DNA of 64,000 nucleotides from Crossiella sp. CA-258035 (GCF_030064675.1 NZ_CP116413.1:777001-841000); one strand, 5' to 3'; shown: positions 50,321 to 59,158, counted from the stretch's first letter. Made by a program: numbers and translations. The notes: a model not told the origin generated them from the sequence alone.

Positions 50321-50343
50321 TGAACAGGTTAAACACGTGTTCA
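50321..50343. promoter_or_regulatory. TetR operator and leaderless promoter, second copy
   Basis: Minus strand TGAACACGTGTTTA followed closely by CTGTTCA, the same plan as at 45955 with two centre bases changed. The -10 TAACCT (minus strand, 50326-50331) sits between the sites. Confidence 0.6.
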
Positions 50344-50361
50344 ACGAGTTGGCAAGGGTGC

Positions 50362-50991
50362 TCAGTCCGGTAGCAGGCCCGCCTGCCGATAGACGGCCTC
50401 CAGGTAGCGGAGCGCGGTGCCGGCATCGAGGGGCTCGGGCTGGATCACCCGGTACATCACCGCGCCGACCATCATGTCCATCAGGACCTCCAGGTCGGCC
50501 TCCGGCGCCAGCAGGCCTTCTCGCTGGGCGCGCTCCAGCAGCAGCCGGGTGGCGCGCCGCCGGGGCAGCACGTAGTGCTCCCAGTAGGTCGCCATGATCG
50601 CCGGGTGGGTGCGGCTGGAACCGTAGACCTGGGCGATCAGGCCGTGGAAGTGCGGTTCGGCCAGGGCCGCGGCCGCACCGGGCAGCAGTGCGCGCACCAG
50701 CTCGGGCACCGGCAGGTCGGCGAAGTCCGCGGCGGTGGGCTCGGGGATGCCGGCCCGTGAGGTCTCGATCGCCGCGGCGATCAGCTCTTCCTTGCCTGCC
50801 CACCGCCGGTAGACGGTCAGCTTGCCGACCCCGGCCTGCCGGGCGATCGCCTCGATGGAGGCGCCCTCCACGCCGCGTTCGACGAACAGCTCCAGGGCTG
50901 CCCGCAGGATGGCCGCGTCGGTCTCCGGCGCGCGGGGCCTGCCGCGGCCCCGCCTGCCGTTGTCCGTGGTGTTCGTCTCCGGTGCGCTCAT
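50362..50991 (-). CDS. TetR-family regulator (FAD-monooxygenase operon)
   Basis: 209 aa. HTH DAAILRAALELFVERGVEGASIEAIARQAGVGKLTVYRRWAGKEELI near residue 25-72. ATG 50991 overlaps the FAD monooxygenase stop by 4 nt, so it is the second gene of that operon. Unlike the other two TetR proteins it has the GKLTVYRRW recognition helix of the classical AcrR type. Confidence 0.85.
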   Translation of the reverse strand: MSAPETNTTDNGRRGRGRPRAPETDAAILRAALELFVERGVEGASIEAIARQAGVGKLTVYRRWAGKEELIAAAIETSRAGIPEPTAADFADLPVPELVRALLPGAAAALAEPHFHGLIAQVYGSSRTHPAIMATYWEHYVLPRRRATRLLLERAQREGLLAPEADLEVLMDMMVGAVMYRVIQPEPLDAGTALRYLEAVYRQAGLLPD

Positions 50992-52514
50992 CCTGCCCTT
51001 CCGTGCCGCAACGCGGTGTCCAGCCATCGTCGCAGGCCGCCGGAGCCGGGGTCGCCGCGCCAGGCCAGGTGTGCGTCCGGGCGGACCAGCCACACCTGCC
51101 CCGCCGGGACCTCGGCGCAGACCAGGTCGTGGACGCGGTCGCCGAGCAGGTGCCGCGCGGCGGCCGCGGGCGCGGCGGCCGCCGTCCCCGAGCCCAGCAC
51201 CGCCCAGTGGTCGCCGAGCTCGGCGTGCAGCCGGGTCGCGTTCCCCGCGCGCCGACAGCTCAGGTCGGGCACGCGGTCACCGGGCCGGGGTCGCGCGCCG
51301 AAGCGGTTGCCCGGTCCGGCCAGCGGGCCGCGCCGGTAGGAGACCCACAGCTGGGCGGCCAGCGCGGTGGCCCAGCGCTGGACCGGGGGCAGGTTCACCA
51401 CCGGCGACATGATCCGCTCCCGGAGGAAGCGCACCAGCGCGTGGTCGCTGGTCTGCAACCGGGTGTTGGCGGTGGTGCGCTTGAGCACCTCGGTGGCCAG
51501 CGGCCGCCGCTCGGCCTGGTAGGTCTCCAGCAGGGCCTGCTCCGCCCGTCCGCTGGCCACCAGGGCGAGCTTCCAAGCCAGGTTCTCCGCGTCGCCGATG
51601 CCGGTGAGCATGCCCTGTCCGCCCAGCGGGCTGTGGATGTGCGCGGCGTCCCCGGCAAGCAGGATCCGCCCGCTGCGGTAGGTCTCGGCCAGCCGCCGGT
51701 GGATGCGGAACACCGAGGCCCAGGCCGCGTCGCGGATCCGGATGCCGGTCATGCCGGTGCGGTGGGGGAGCAGTTCGCGGAAGCGGTCGAGGATCTCCGC
51801 CTCGCCGAGCTGCCCGGGGGCCGCGCCGGGCAGGTAGGTCATCAGCCGCCACAGGTCCTCCGCGCCGCCGACCTCGCGCATGGGCAGCGCGCCGATCACG
51901 CCGTCGCGGTGCAGCCACACCACGGTGCCCGCGCGATCGGAGCCGGGCCAGTCGATGTGCACGTCGGCGAGCAGCCAGGAGTCGGCCACCGGCGCACCGG
52001 GGAAGCCGATCCCGGCGACCTTGCGCACCGTGCTGTGCGCGCCGTCGCAGCCGACCACCCAGCCCGCGCGCACTGCCTGCCCGTCACCCAGCGTCGCGGT
52101 CGCCCCGTCGGCGTCCTGGGTCACCGCGGTGACCGGCGTGTCCCACTCGACCTGCCCGCCGAGCTCGGCCAGCCGGTCGCGCAACCGCGCCTCGATGGTG
52201 GCCTGCGAGGCCAGCAGCGCGGGGCGGGCGGTGCCGAGCCCGACATCGCCGAAGCGGACCTGGCTGATGGTCCGCTCGCCGAGCTTGACGGTGATGCGCA
52301 GCGCCGTGACCGACTGCTGGGGCAGGTCGCCAAGAGCGCCCAGCCGGTCCAGCACCTCCACGCCGCGCGCGTGCAGGATGTTCGCCCGCGAGGTCGCCGC
52401 CGGCCCCTGCGCGCCGTCGAGCACGCGCACCGAGACGCCGTGCGCGCGCAGCCCGCAGGCCAGGGTGAGTCCGGTCGGCCCGGCCCCCACCACAAGCACT
52501 TCCGTCGAGTCCAC
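50988..52514 (-). CDS. FAD-dependent aromatic monooxygenase (RdmE/RIF-MO type)
   Basis: 508 aa. N-terminal STEVLVVGAGPTGLTLACGLRAHGVSVRVLD (GxGxxG FAD motif), the middle DG motif VVGCDGAHSTVRK, GD motif ILLAGDAAHIHSPLGGQGMLTGIGDAENLAWKL. Class A flavin hydroxylases of this group act on polyketides, and some inactivate rifamycin. GTG 52514 with AGGGGG at 6 nt. A promoter with -10 TAATAA and a dyad (52528-52556) precedes it. Coupled to a TetR gene. The exact substrate is unknown. Confidence 0.85.
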   Translation of the reverse strand: MDSTEVLVVGAGPTGLTLACGLRAHGVSVRVLDGAQGPAATSRANILHARGVEVLDRLGALGDLPQQSVTALRITVKLGERTISQVRFGDVGLGTARPALLASQATIEARLRDRLAELGGQVEWDTPVTAVTQDADGATATLGDGQAVRAGWVVGCDGAHSTVRKVAGIGFPGAPVADSWLLADVHIDWPGSDRAGTVVWLHRDGVIGALPMREVGGAEDLWRLMTYLPGAAPGQLGEAEILDRFRELLPHRTGMTGIRIRDAAWASVFRIHRRLAETYRSGRILLAGDAAHIHSPLGGQGMLTGIGDAENLAWKLALVASGRAEQALLETYQAERRPLATEVLKRTTANTRLQTSDHALVRFLRERIMSPVVNLPPVQRWATALAAQLWVSYRRGPLAGPGNRFGARPRPGDRVPDLSCRRAGNATRLHAELGDHWAVLGSGTAAAAPAAAARHLLGDRVHDLVCAEVPAGQVWLVRPDAHLAWRGDPGSGGLRRWLDTALRHGRAG

Positions 52515-52527
52515 GATGCCCCCTGAT

Positions 52528-52556
52528 TTATTAACGAAACGTAACCGATAACAAAT
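52528..52556 (-). promoter_or_regulatory. AT-rich promoter/operator of the monooxygenase operon
   Basis: An AT-rich patch in GC-rich DNA: minus strand TTGTTA (-35-like) and TAATAA (-10) about 15 nt apart, overlapping an imperfect dyad (TTAACG ... CGATAA). Likely bound by the TetR at 50362. Moderate evidence only. Confidence 0.45.
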
Positions 52557-52656
52557 TAATGCGATGCGACCCCGGTGTCCACCGCACAGCAGGGTCGAGG
52601 TGTCGCGTATGCGGCAGTCGCGGCGTCCGGCTAAGGTGACGCCGCTCAGGTTCACT

Positions 52657-52680
52657 GGTGTGCCGGGAAGTCTGGTCGGC
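52657..52680 (+). promoter_or_regulatory. 24-nt leader element, copy 2 (Trk operon)
   Basis: GGTGTGCCGGGAAG then TCTGGTCGGC, 36 nt before GTG 52717. The following GGTC ... GACC can form a second stem. A TAAGGT lies about 20 nt upstream and may be the -10. Confidence 0.85.
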
Positions 52681-52716
52681 GGTCGATCGTCGTGTCCGCA
52701 GACCGGGAGGCGCACC

Positions 52717-53358
52717 GTGCCTGGCCACACCATCCTCATCGGCTACACGGCCACCGGGCGCTACGCCGCGTCCGTGCTTGCGGCCGACAGGCAACAGTCC
52801 GGCCTTGTTGTCGTGGATCACGACGCGGCCCGCCTGGCCCTGGCTGAAGCCGACGGGGTCAGGCCAGTGCTCGGCAACGGCAGCGAGGAGGCGGTGCTGC
52901 ACTCGGCGATGATCGGCACAGCCACGCACGTGGTGGTGACCATGCCCGAGGATTCAGAAGTCGCCCGTATTACGCGGGCCGCACGCGATCTGAACCGTTC
53001 GGCGGTGATCACCGCTGCGGTGCACGACCCCCGGTGGCGCCAGGCGCTGTTGGTTCTGGGAGCCGACCAGGTCCTGGTGACGCAGCAGGTAGTGGGGTCA
53101 CTGCTGGGCATGTCCGTGCTGCGTCCGGATCAACCGCCCGGTGTGCAGCGAGTCCTCACCGGTGTGTGGATGGGCCTGGGCATCACCGAGCGGCCGGTGC
53201 GCCGCACCGAGATCGACCGGCCGGCCACCGAGTGCGGTCCGCTGGTGCTGGCGGTGTGCCGCGGCGGTAGTCGTCTCTGGCTCAACCACCCACAGGCTTC
53301 GCCGCTGCGAGCCAGTGACCGGTTGTTGGTGCTGCGTCCCGCGAGGGGGCCCACGTGA
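52717..53358 (+). CDS. TrkA-N (RCK) protein
   Basis: 213 aa with a Rossmann RCK domain: HTILIGYTATGRYAASVLAADRQ, VVVDHDAARLALAEADGVRPVLGNGSEEAVL, ATHVVVTMPEDSEVARITRAA, and a C-terminal strand-rich part. GGGAGG at 6 nt before GTG 52717. RCK proteins gate K+ transporters by binding NAD(H)/ATP/c-di-AMP. It overlaps trkH by 4 nt and starts the K+ uptake operon, so it probably regulates the TrkH below. Confidence 0.85.
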   Translation: MPGHTILIGYTATGRYAASVLAADRQQSGLVVVDHDAARLALAEADGVRPVLGNGSEEAVLHSAMIGTATHVVVTMPEDSEVARITRAARDLNRSAVITAAVHDPRWRQALLVLGADQVLVTQQVVGSLLGMSVLRPDQPPGVQRVLTGVWMGLGITERPVRRTEIDRPATECGPLVLAVCRGGSRLWLNHPQASPLRASDRLLVLRPARGPT

Positions 53359-54731
53359 GCCTACGCGGCGCTCTGGGGGCGTTCTGGCGAGCACGCGCGC
53401 CTCGCTGGAACCACCCCGCCAGACTGGTGGTGCTCGCCTTCGGCGCGGTGACCGTGCTCGGCACGATCCTGCTCGCCCTGCCCATAGCCGCCGCCAACGG
53501 TGCGGCGACCAATCTGGTCAGCGCCCTGTTCACCGCGGTGTCGGCGATCTGCGTCACCGGTCTGATCGTGGTGGACACCCCGACGCACTGGTCGAGTTTC
53601 GGTGAGGTCGTCATCCTCGCCCTGATCCAGGTCGGCGGCTTTGGGATCATGACCCTGGCCTCGCTGCTGACACTGCTGGTGTCCCGGCGGATCGGGCTGC
53701 GGTTGCAGCTCACCGCCCAGGCCGAGACCAAGGCACTCGGACTCGGCGACGTCCGCAAGGTCATCGGCGGCGTCATCGTGGTCGGTCTGGCCATAGAGAT
53801 CGTGGTCGCCGCCCTGCTGGCCCTGAGGTTCGCCACCGGCTACGACGAGCCCCTCGGCCGCGCGCTCTACCTGGGGATCTTCCACGCGATCTCGGCTTAC
53901 AACAACGCAGGGTTCGCCCTCTACACCGACAGCCTCGTCGGGTTCGCCACCGACCCGCTGGTCTGCCTGCCGATCCTGTTCGCGGTGATCGCCGGTGGGC
54001 TGGGTTACCCGGTGCTGTTCGAGGTCGGCCGCCGGTGCCTGCGTCGGGGACGGCACCGCTGGTCGCTGCACACCAAGATCACCGTGCCGGTGTACTTCGC
54101 GCTGCTGGTCATCGGCGCCGCGGCGGTGCTGGCCTTCGAGTGGGGCAACACCGCCACGCTGGGCAAGCTGGACCTGCACCACAAGCTGCTGGTCGGACTC
54201 TTCCACGGCGTCATGCCCCGCACCGCCGGGTTCAACAGCCTCGACGTCAGCCAGCTGGAACCGGCCACCCTGCTGATCAACGACATCCTCATGTTCATCG
54301 GTGGTGGCAGCGCGGGCACCGCGGGTGGGATCAAGGTCACCACCTTCGCGCTGCTGGCCTACGTCATCCTGGCGGAGATCCGGGGCGAGCCGACCGTGCA
54401 CCTGATGGGCCGCAGGCTCAGCGCCGCTGTGCAGCGACAGGCGCTGACCGTGGCGCTGCTCGGCGTCGGCGCGGTGACGGCGGCCACGGTCGTGCTGTTG
54501 TCGATCACCAGCTTCCCCCTCGACGACGTGCTCTTCGAGGTCACCTCCGCCTTCGGCACGGTGGGGCTGTCCACTGGTATCACCGCGCAACTACCGGTCA
54601 CCGGACAGCTGGTGCTGATCGCCCTGATGATCATCGGCAGGCTCGGTCCGATCACCCTGGCCTCCGCTCTCGCCCTGCGCGAACGCGCGCGTCGTTACGA
54701 GCTGCCCGAGGAGCGTCCCATTGTCGGATAA
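53355..54731 (+). CDS. trkH: TrkH/KtrB-type K+ transporter
   Basis: 458-aa membrane protein with the TrkH repeat pattern: ICVTGLIVVDT (first pore loop), HAISAYNNAGFALY (second), MPRTAGFNSLD (third) and SAFGTVGLSTGI (fourth). Each has the Gly of the selectivity filter. The transporter moves K+ (with Na+ or H+) inward. GTG start in the overlap, and the next gene trkA overlaps its end by 11 nt. Confidence 0.92.
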   Translation: MSLRGALGAFWRARAPRWNHPARLVVLAFGAVTVLGTILLALPIAAANGAATNLVSALFTAVSAICVTGLIVVDTPTHWSSFGEVVILALIQVGGFGIMTLASLLTLLVSRRIGLRLQLTAQAETKALGLGDVRKVIGGVIVVGLAIEIVVAALLALRFATGYDEPLGRALYLGIFHAISAYNNAGFALYTDSLVGFATDPLVCLPILFAVIAGGLGYPVLFEVGRRCLRRGRHRWSLHTKITVPVYFALLVIGAAAVLAFEWGNTATLGKLDLHHKLLVGLFHGVMPRTAGFNSLDVSQLEPATLLINDILMFIGGGSAGTAGGIKVTTFALLAYVILAEIRGEPTVHLMGRRLSAAVQRQALTVALLGVGAVTAATVVLLSITSFPLDDVLFEVTSAFGTVGLSTGITAQLPVTGQLVLIALMIIGRLGPITLASALALRERARRYELPEERPIVG

Positions 54732-55383
54732 GCGGAACACCCGCGTGGTGGTGATCGGCCTCGGCCGCTTCGGCAGTTCCCTGGCCGTCGAACTCACCCG
54801 CCGCGGCTCGGACGTGCTGGGCATCGACTCCGATCCCCGACTGGTGCAGCGCTACGCCGATGAACTGACCCACGCCGTGGTCGCCGACACCACCGACGGC
54901 GAGGTCATGCGCCAGCTCGGGGTGAACGAGTACCAGCGTGCCGTGGTGGCCATCGGCACCGACCTGGAGGCCAGCATCCTCACCACCTCGCTGCTGGTGG
55001 ACTTCGACATCCCGGCCATCTGGGCCAAGGCGGTCAGCCGCCAGCACGGGCGGATCCTGGAGCGAATCGGCGCCCACCACGTGGTGCTGCCCGAACACGA
55101 GATGGGGGAACGGGTGGCCCACCTGGTGACCGGGCGGATGCTCGACTACATCGAGTTCGAGGACGACTACGCGATGATCAAGACCCTGGCGCCGGAGGAA
55201 GCTGTCGGTATGCCACTGGGGGAAAGTCGCCTGCGCAGCAAGTACGGGGTCACCGTGGTCAGCGTGAAGCGTCCCGGCAGCGGTTTCACCTACGCCACCG
55301 CCGAGACCGTGATCCGCCCGGACGACGTCCTCATCGTGGCCGGCCGCACGGCCGACGTCGAGCGCCTGGCCAACCAGATGTGA
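54721..55383 (+). CDS. trkA: TrkA/KtrA regulatory subunit
   Basis: 220 aa with a full RCK unit: RVVVIGLGRFGSSLAVELTRRGSDVLGID (GxGxxG), VVADTTDGEVMRQLG, AVVAIGTDLEASILTTSLLVD, then the C-terminal RCK_C domain (GMPLGESRLRSKYGVTVVSVKRPG, TVIRPDDVLIVAG). TTG 54721 start overlaps trkH. It gates TrkH by nucleotide binding, forming a K+ uptake unit with a preceding second RCK protein. Confidence 0.92.
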   Translation: MSDKRNTRVVVIGLGRFGSSLAVELTRRGSDVLGIDSDPRLVQRYADELTHAVVADTTDGEVMRQLGVNEYQRAVVAIGTDLEASILTTSLLVDFDIPAIWAKAVSRQHGRILERIGAHHVVLPEHEMGERVAHLVTGRMLDYIEFEDDYAMIKTLAPEEAVGMPLGESRLRSKYGVTVVSVKRPGSGFTYATAETVIRPDDVLIVAGRTADVERLANQM

Positions 55384-55488
55384 CACCTCAGAAAACCGGG
55401 GCGAACTGGGCGGAACCGATTCCACCGCGTCCCCGCGCTGCCTAGACTTCTGCGGCCCCGTCCCCTGCGACCGACTGTGGGAAGCACC

Positions 55489-56520
55489 GTGCCGCTGTTC
55501 CTGTACCGGCTGCTCGCCCGGCTGGCTTTCCTCACCAGCTGGGCGACCCCGGCCGCGGTCATCGTGTTCGTCTTCGGCACCAGCTGGCCGTTGATGGTGG
55601 TGGCCGAGCCCGCGGGCAGCGAGCTGGTCCAGCCGGCGAACTACTGGTGGTACTTCGTGGTCACCGCGGCCACCGTCGGCTACGGCGACTTCTACCCCGA
55701 GACAGGGTGGGGGCACTTGGTCGGGGCCTACGTGATCATCGGCGGCATCGTGGCGCTGACCACCGTGTTCACCAAGCTCGCCTCGGTGCTCGAACAAGCG
55801 AAGGGTCGTCGGATGCAGGGCAGGAACACCGTGCACGCCAGTGGTCACATCGTGCTCCTGGGCTACACGCCGGGACGCACCGAGCGCATCGTCGAACAGG
55901 TGCTCGCCGACGACGACCACCACCTGGTGCTGTGCGCGACCGGGGAGGTGACCACCCACCCGATGCCCAGGCCCGGCATCGACTTCGTCCGCGGCGACCT
56001 CGCCGACGAGGCGGCGCTGCGGCGGGCCGGCGTGCACCGCGCCGCGGCGGTGCTCATCGACGCCCACGACGACAACGAGGCCCTGGCCGTCGCCGTCGCG
56101 GTGGACCACCTGGAAACGACCGCGCACATCGTGGCCGCCCTGCGGGACATGGACCGCACCGCGCTGCTGCACTACGTGGACCAGAACATCCACTGCGTGC
56201 CCTGGCACACCCCTCGGATGATCACCGAGGAGCTCACCGCTCCCGGTATCGCCGAGGTGTACGCCGAGCTGATGGCCCACAACGGCGCGAACACCTACTC
56301 GATCCGGGTCCCGGCGGAGCTGGGACCGGTGCCGATCGAACAGTGCCAACTGGCTCTCGGCCGCCAGCACGGCGCCACCGTGCTCGCGCTCCGCGGCAGC
56401 GACGGCCGGCTCGTGGTCAACCCGAGCTGGCAGAGCGCCGCGCCGCCGGGCTCGGTGCTGTACTACATCAGCCCGAACCGGCTGTCCGCCCGCCAGTTCG
56501 GTGCGGCGCTGGGCCGCTAG
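55489..56520 (+). CDS. K+ channel with RCK domain
   Basis: 343 aa. Membrane part with FLTSWATPAAVIVFVFGTSWPL and pore helix YFVVTAATVGYGDFYPETGWG (selectivity filter TVGYGD), then HIVLLGYTPGRTERIVEQVL (RCK), RCK Rossmann and C-terminal part. GTG 55489 has GGGAAG 6 nt upstream. Only about two membrane helices, as in MthK/KcsA types. It may control K+ leak or efflux. The stop codon (TAG) is made by the TA target plus first G of the element at 56518-56683. Confidence 0.9.
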   Translation: MPLFLYRLLARLAFLTSWATPAAVIVFVFGTSWPLMVVAEPAGSELVQPANYWWYFVVTAATVGYGDFYPETGWGHLVGAYVIIGGIVALTTVFTKLASVLEQAKGRRMQGRNTVHASGHIVLLGYTPGRTERIVEQVLADDDHHLVLCATGEVTTHPMPRPGIDFVRGDLADEAALRRAGVHRAAAVLIDAHDDNEALAVAVAVDHLETTAHIVAALRDMDRTALLHYVDQNIHCVPWHTPRMITEELTAPGIAEVYAELMAHNGANTYSIRVPAELGPVPIEQCQLALGRQHGATVLALRGSDGRLVVNPSWQSAAPPGSVLYYISPNRLSARQFGAALGR

Positions 56521-56683
56521 TGTCCCGAGTCGGACGTTCGCCAGCGGTATCGACAGCCCAGCTTCCCGCTGACCGCACCGCAGGGAAGCCCACGTACAAC
56601 CCGGTACGAGGGCTTCCCTGCGGCACGCCCAGCGGAAACCTGGACCGCCGATACCGCCACCGAACTTCCGACTCGGGACACTA
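56518..56683. mobile_element. Probable MITE (IS630-like) with 33-nt imperfect TIRs
   Basis: A 166-nt element with TA at both ends, then GTGTCCCGAGTCGGA in inverted orientation at each side. TIRs match 29 of 33 positions (through GCGGTATCG), and an inner perfect 14-bp stem (CCGCAGGGAAGCCC) occupies the middle. No transposase inside. TA flanks fit IS630/Tc1-type target duplications. It separates convergent genes 55489-56520 and 56681-57487 and contributes both stop codons. Confidence 0.7.
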
Positions 56684-57487
56684 GTCAATCGAGCGCGGCT
56701 TGGCTGCGGCCAGCACCGGCCCCTGGACGAACAGGACGGTCAGACGCCTGCGGCTGCCGCCGACGAGAACCGGCCCGAGGACGATCTCGCGCGGTATCGG
56801 CAGCATGACGGGCCGGGTCATCACGATGGTCTGCCGACCGTCCGCCGGGTCGTCGAACTGGATGGTGACTACGCGGCTGCGGACGGTCACCGCACGGCCC
56901 GGCCGCCAGCCGCTCCGCCGGAGGGCGCGTGCGCGGCGGCGCCACCGGCCGTACCCGATCGCCCCGGCCACGGACAGGGGAGTGCCCAGCACGAAGGCGA
57001 TGACCATCGGGATGAAGGCCCAGAAGGGGTCGTTGGGCACGCCGGGGGCACCGATTCGTTCCGGGTCGTCGCGGTCGTAGAACACGGTGATCTCATCGCC
57101 CGGGTTCAGGACGGGGCTGCCGTCGTTGAGGTTCATCGAGCGCACCCGTTCGGTTCCGTCGACGGCGAACCGCACCTCGATGGAGTCCGGCACGCCTCTG
57201 ACGAACCCCTGGCGCACTTGGACCACGACGCCCGGCACGCGCACGCCGGTCGCCTCCAGGCCGGCGGCCCGGTCCTCCAGCACCGTGGCACCGGTTATGA
57301 AGCCGACGACCAGTGCCAGGCCGGACAGCAGCATCAGGCCACCCCGCACCCGCAGCCGCCGGACCGCGCGGGTCGCCACCTCCGGCCGCACCCGGTACTC
57401 CGACGGCCTGATGAGGTCGTCCAGACCGCGAATCGCGACGGTGTGCAGCCGCAGCCGCCGGATGTCGCTGAGGTCAGCCTCGATCAC
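56681..57487 (-). CDS. DUF3592-like membrane protein
   Basis: 268 aa. Two membrane segments (GGLMLLSGLALVVGFITGATVL; FWAFIPMVIAFVLGTPLSVAGAIGYG) flank a conserved beta part (VRVPGVVVQV, IEVRFAVDGTERVRSMNLNDGSPVLNPGDEITVFYDRDDPERIG). The DUF3592 fold is widespread with unknown function. GTG 57487 is preceded by AGGAG at 6 nt. It overlaps the small membrane gene by 14 nt, at the end of the CPA1 operon. A decayed copy of this domain lies at 62419-62545. Confidence 0.75.
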   Translation of the reverse strand: MIEADLSDIRRLRLHTVAIRGLDDLIRPSEYRVRPEVATRAVRRLRVRGGLMLLSGLALVVGFITGATVLEDRAAGLEATGVRVPGVVVQVRQGFVRGVPDSIEVRFAVDGTERVRSMNLNDGSPVLNPGDEITVFYDRDDPERIGAPGVPNDPFWAFIPMVIAFVLGTPLSVAGAIGYGRWRRRARALRRSGWRPGRAVTVRSRVVTIQFDDPADGRQTIVMTRPVMLPIPREIVLGPVLVGGSRRRLTVLFVQGPVLAAAKPRSID

Positions 57488-57713
57488 GCTGGCTCCTGGA
57501 CACCAGTTCCTGCCGCAGGACCCAGGCCAGTGCGGTGGCGAAGACGACGATGCCCGCGGCGTCCAGCCAGTGGTTCGCGATGCTGCCATCCAGGAAGAGC
57601 GCCGCCCAGCCCAGCACGGCGACGCAACGAGCACCCCGGTGCCGGGACGGGATCAACGCCAGGCTGAGCATCACCACCAGGCCCAGCAACAGCACGATCG
57701 GCGCCGGAGTCAT
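57474..57713 (-). CDS. Small membrane protein, 79 aa
   Basis: Two hydrophobic segments (APIVLLLGLVVMLSLALIP; IVVFATALAWVLRQEL). ATG 57713 overlaps the antiporter stop by 4 nt and the stop overlaps the DUF3592 start. Not recognised as a known family; perhaps an accessory subunit of the antiporter. Confidence 0.65.
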   Translation of the reverse strand: MTPAPIVLLLGLVVMLSLALIPSRHRGARCVAVLGWAALFLDGSIANHWLDAAGIVVFATALAWVLRQELVSRSQRDRG

Positions 57714-58924
57714 CGGTCCGCTGCCGCTGGTGCGGTGGTCTCGGTGTGGCCGGTGGGCAGGGTGTCGGGTGGTTCGATTCGCAGTGCCCTGGCCACCGGC
57801 ACGTCGGTGGAGGAGTGCAGCACGATCGAGAGCGCGATGGTGATGGCCACCAGGTCGAAGACATGTTCCCCGGCCGGGATTCCGGCCTGTAGGGCGAGCA
57901 GGCCGTAGATGACCGAGGCGAAGCCCTTGGGGCCGAACCAGGCCGCGGCGCTGCGTTCCCTGGCCGGCAGCGGGGTGCGCAGCAGCGAGAGCAGCATGGC
58001 CGCGGGCCGCACCAGCAGGATCGCCAGCACCGCCACCGCCCAGTCGCCCACGCTCAGGTGGGAGATGCGTTCCGGGGTGATCAGCGCGCCGAAGACCAGC
58101 AGCGCGGCGAACTTGGTGATCTCCGAGAGCAGGTCGCCGAGCGGTTCGAATCGTTCCGCCGCAAGGTGATCCAGGGTGGCCAGGGTCGCCCCGGCGGCGA
58201 AGGCGGCCAGGTAGGCGTTGGCGTGGGTGAGGTGGCAGACGGCGAAGACGATCACTCCGGCGGCCAGTGGGCCCAGGGCGTGCAGGCGGGGTTCGGCGGT
58301 GAGCAGGCGCAGCCGCCAGGCCAGGGCGATCACCGCGGGCACCGCCACGCCGATGGCCAGGCCCAGCCCCAGTTCCAGGCCGATGGTGGCCCAGTTGGCC
58401 TCCCGGTTGGCCGCGGTGGCCAGGAAGATCAGCACGAAGGGCAGCGCGAGGCCGTCGTTGAGCCCGGACTCGACGTTGAGCAGGCGGCGCAGGCGCAGCG
58501 GGACGTCGGTGCGGCCGACGATGGCGGAGGCGAAGACCGGGTCGGTGGGGGAGAGGATCGCGCCGAGCAGCAACGCCGTGGGCCAGTCCAGTCCGGCCAG
58601 GTAGTGCGCGGGCACCGCGATGCCGATCATGGTCAGCGGCATGCCAAGGCCGAGCGCGCGACCGGACAGGCGCCAGCCTTCGCGGAGTGCGCGCAGGTTG
58701 GCCCGGCCGCCGTCGGTGAACAGCACGGTGAACAGGGCGATGTCGGCCAGCACGGTGACCATGGGTGAGTTCGGTGCGATCTCGACCCAGCCGAGAACGC
58801 CCTGGCCGAGCAGGGCTCCGGCGAGCAGGAACAGCAACGCGGTGGACAGGATCGTGCGCGCGGCGACCCCGGAGAGGGACACACTGATCAACAGGACCAC
58901 ACCGAAGGCGAGCACCAGCGCCAT
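57710..58924 (-). CDS. CPA1-type Na+/H+ antiporter
   Basis: 404 aa with about twelve helices and antiporter motifs: LFLLAGALLGQGVLG, LGAILSPTDPVFASAIVGR (the Asp of the ND/TDP motif), LNVESGLNDGLALPFVLIFL, and WFGPKGFASVIYGLLAL (conserved Gly/Lys region). These fit CPA1/NhaP-type exchangers. The start at 58924 has GGGG at 7 nt; a longer ATG at 58954 is possible. The leader element lies 49 nt upstream. First gene of an operon with two small membrane genes. Confidence 0.88.
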   Translation of the reverse strand: MALVLAFGVVLLISVSLSGVAARTILSTALLFLLAGALLGQGVLGWVEIAPNSPMVTVLADIALFTVLFTDGGRANLRALREGWRLSGRALGLGMPLTMIGIAVPAHYLAGLDWPTALLLGAILSPTDPVFASAIVGRTDVPLRLRRLLNVESGLNDGLALPFVLIFLATAANREANWATIGLELGLGLAIGVAVPAVIALAWRLRLLTAEPRLHALGPLAAGVIVFAVCHLTHANAYLAAFAAGATLATLDHLAAERFEPLGDLLSEITKFAALLVFGALITPERISHLSVGDWAVAVLAILLVRPAAMLLSLLRTPLPARERSAAAWFGPKGFASVIYGLLALQAGIPAGEHVFDLVAITIALSIVLHSSTDVPVARALRIEPPDTLPTGHTETTAPAAADR

Positions 58925-58973
58925 GCGGAAACCCCAGTCTCCTTGATCCGCCATCCCGTTGTCGGGGGCGGAT

Positions 58974-58997
58974 GCCGACCAGACTTCCCGGCGCACC
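58974..58997 (-). promoter_or_regulatory. 24-nt leader element, copy 3 (CPA1 antiporter)
   Basis: Minus strand GGTGCGCCGGGAAG then TCTGGTCGGC. Immediately downstream ATCCGCC and GGCGGAT form a second stem with inner CCCG/CGGG. 49 nt before the antiporter start. It shares the 351-nt interval 58925-59275 with copy 4, which points the other way. Confidence 0.85.
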
Positions 58998-59134
58998 GCG
59001 CGCAAAGATGCCGTAAACGCGACCGAAGGGCAAACCGGTTCGCCCAATCGGACAATGACCGAGCTGAACGGCGGGGATCCACTGCGGAGCCGGGATCGTC
59101 CGGTTAGGGTTGTCGCAGCGAGGCGATGCCTCGT

Positions 59135-59158
59135 GGTGTGCCGGGAAGTCTGGTCGGC
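59135..59158 (+). promoter_or_regulatory. 24-nt leader element, copy 4 (nhaA)
   Basis: GGTGTGCCGGGAAG then TCTGGTCGGC, followed by GGCGA/TCGCC (shares GGC with the core end). It lies 117 nt before nhaA, the longest leader of the five, with an internal GTG (59190) after GGGAG that could open a short leader peptide. Confidence 0.85.
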
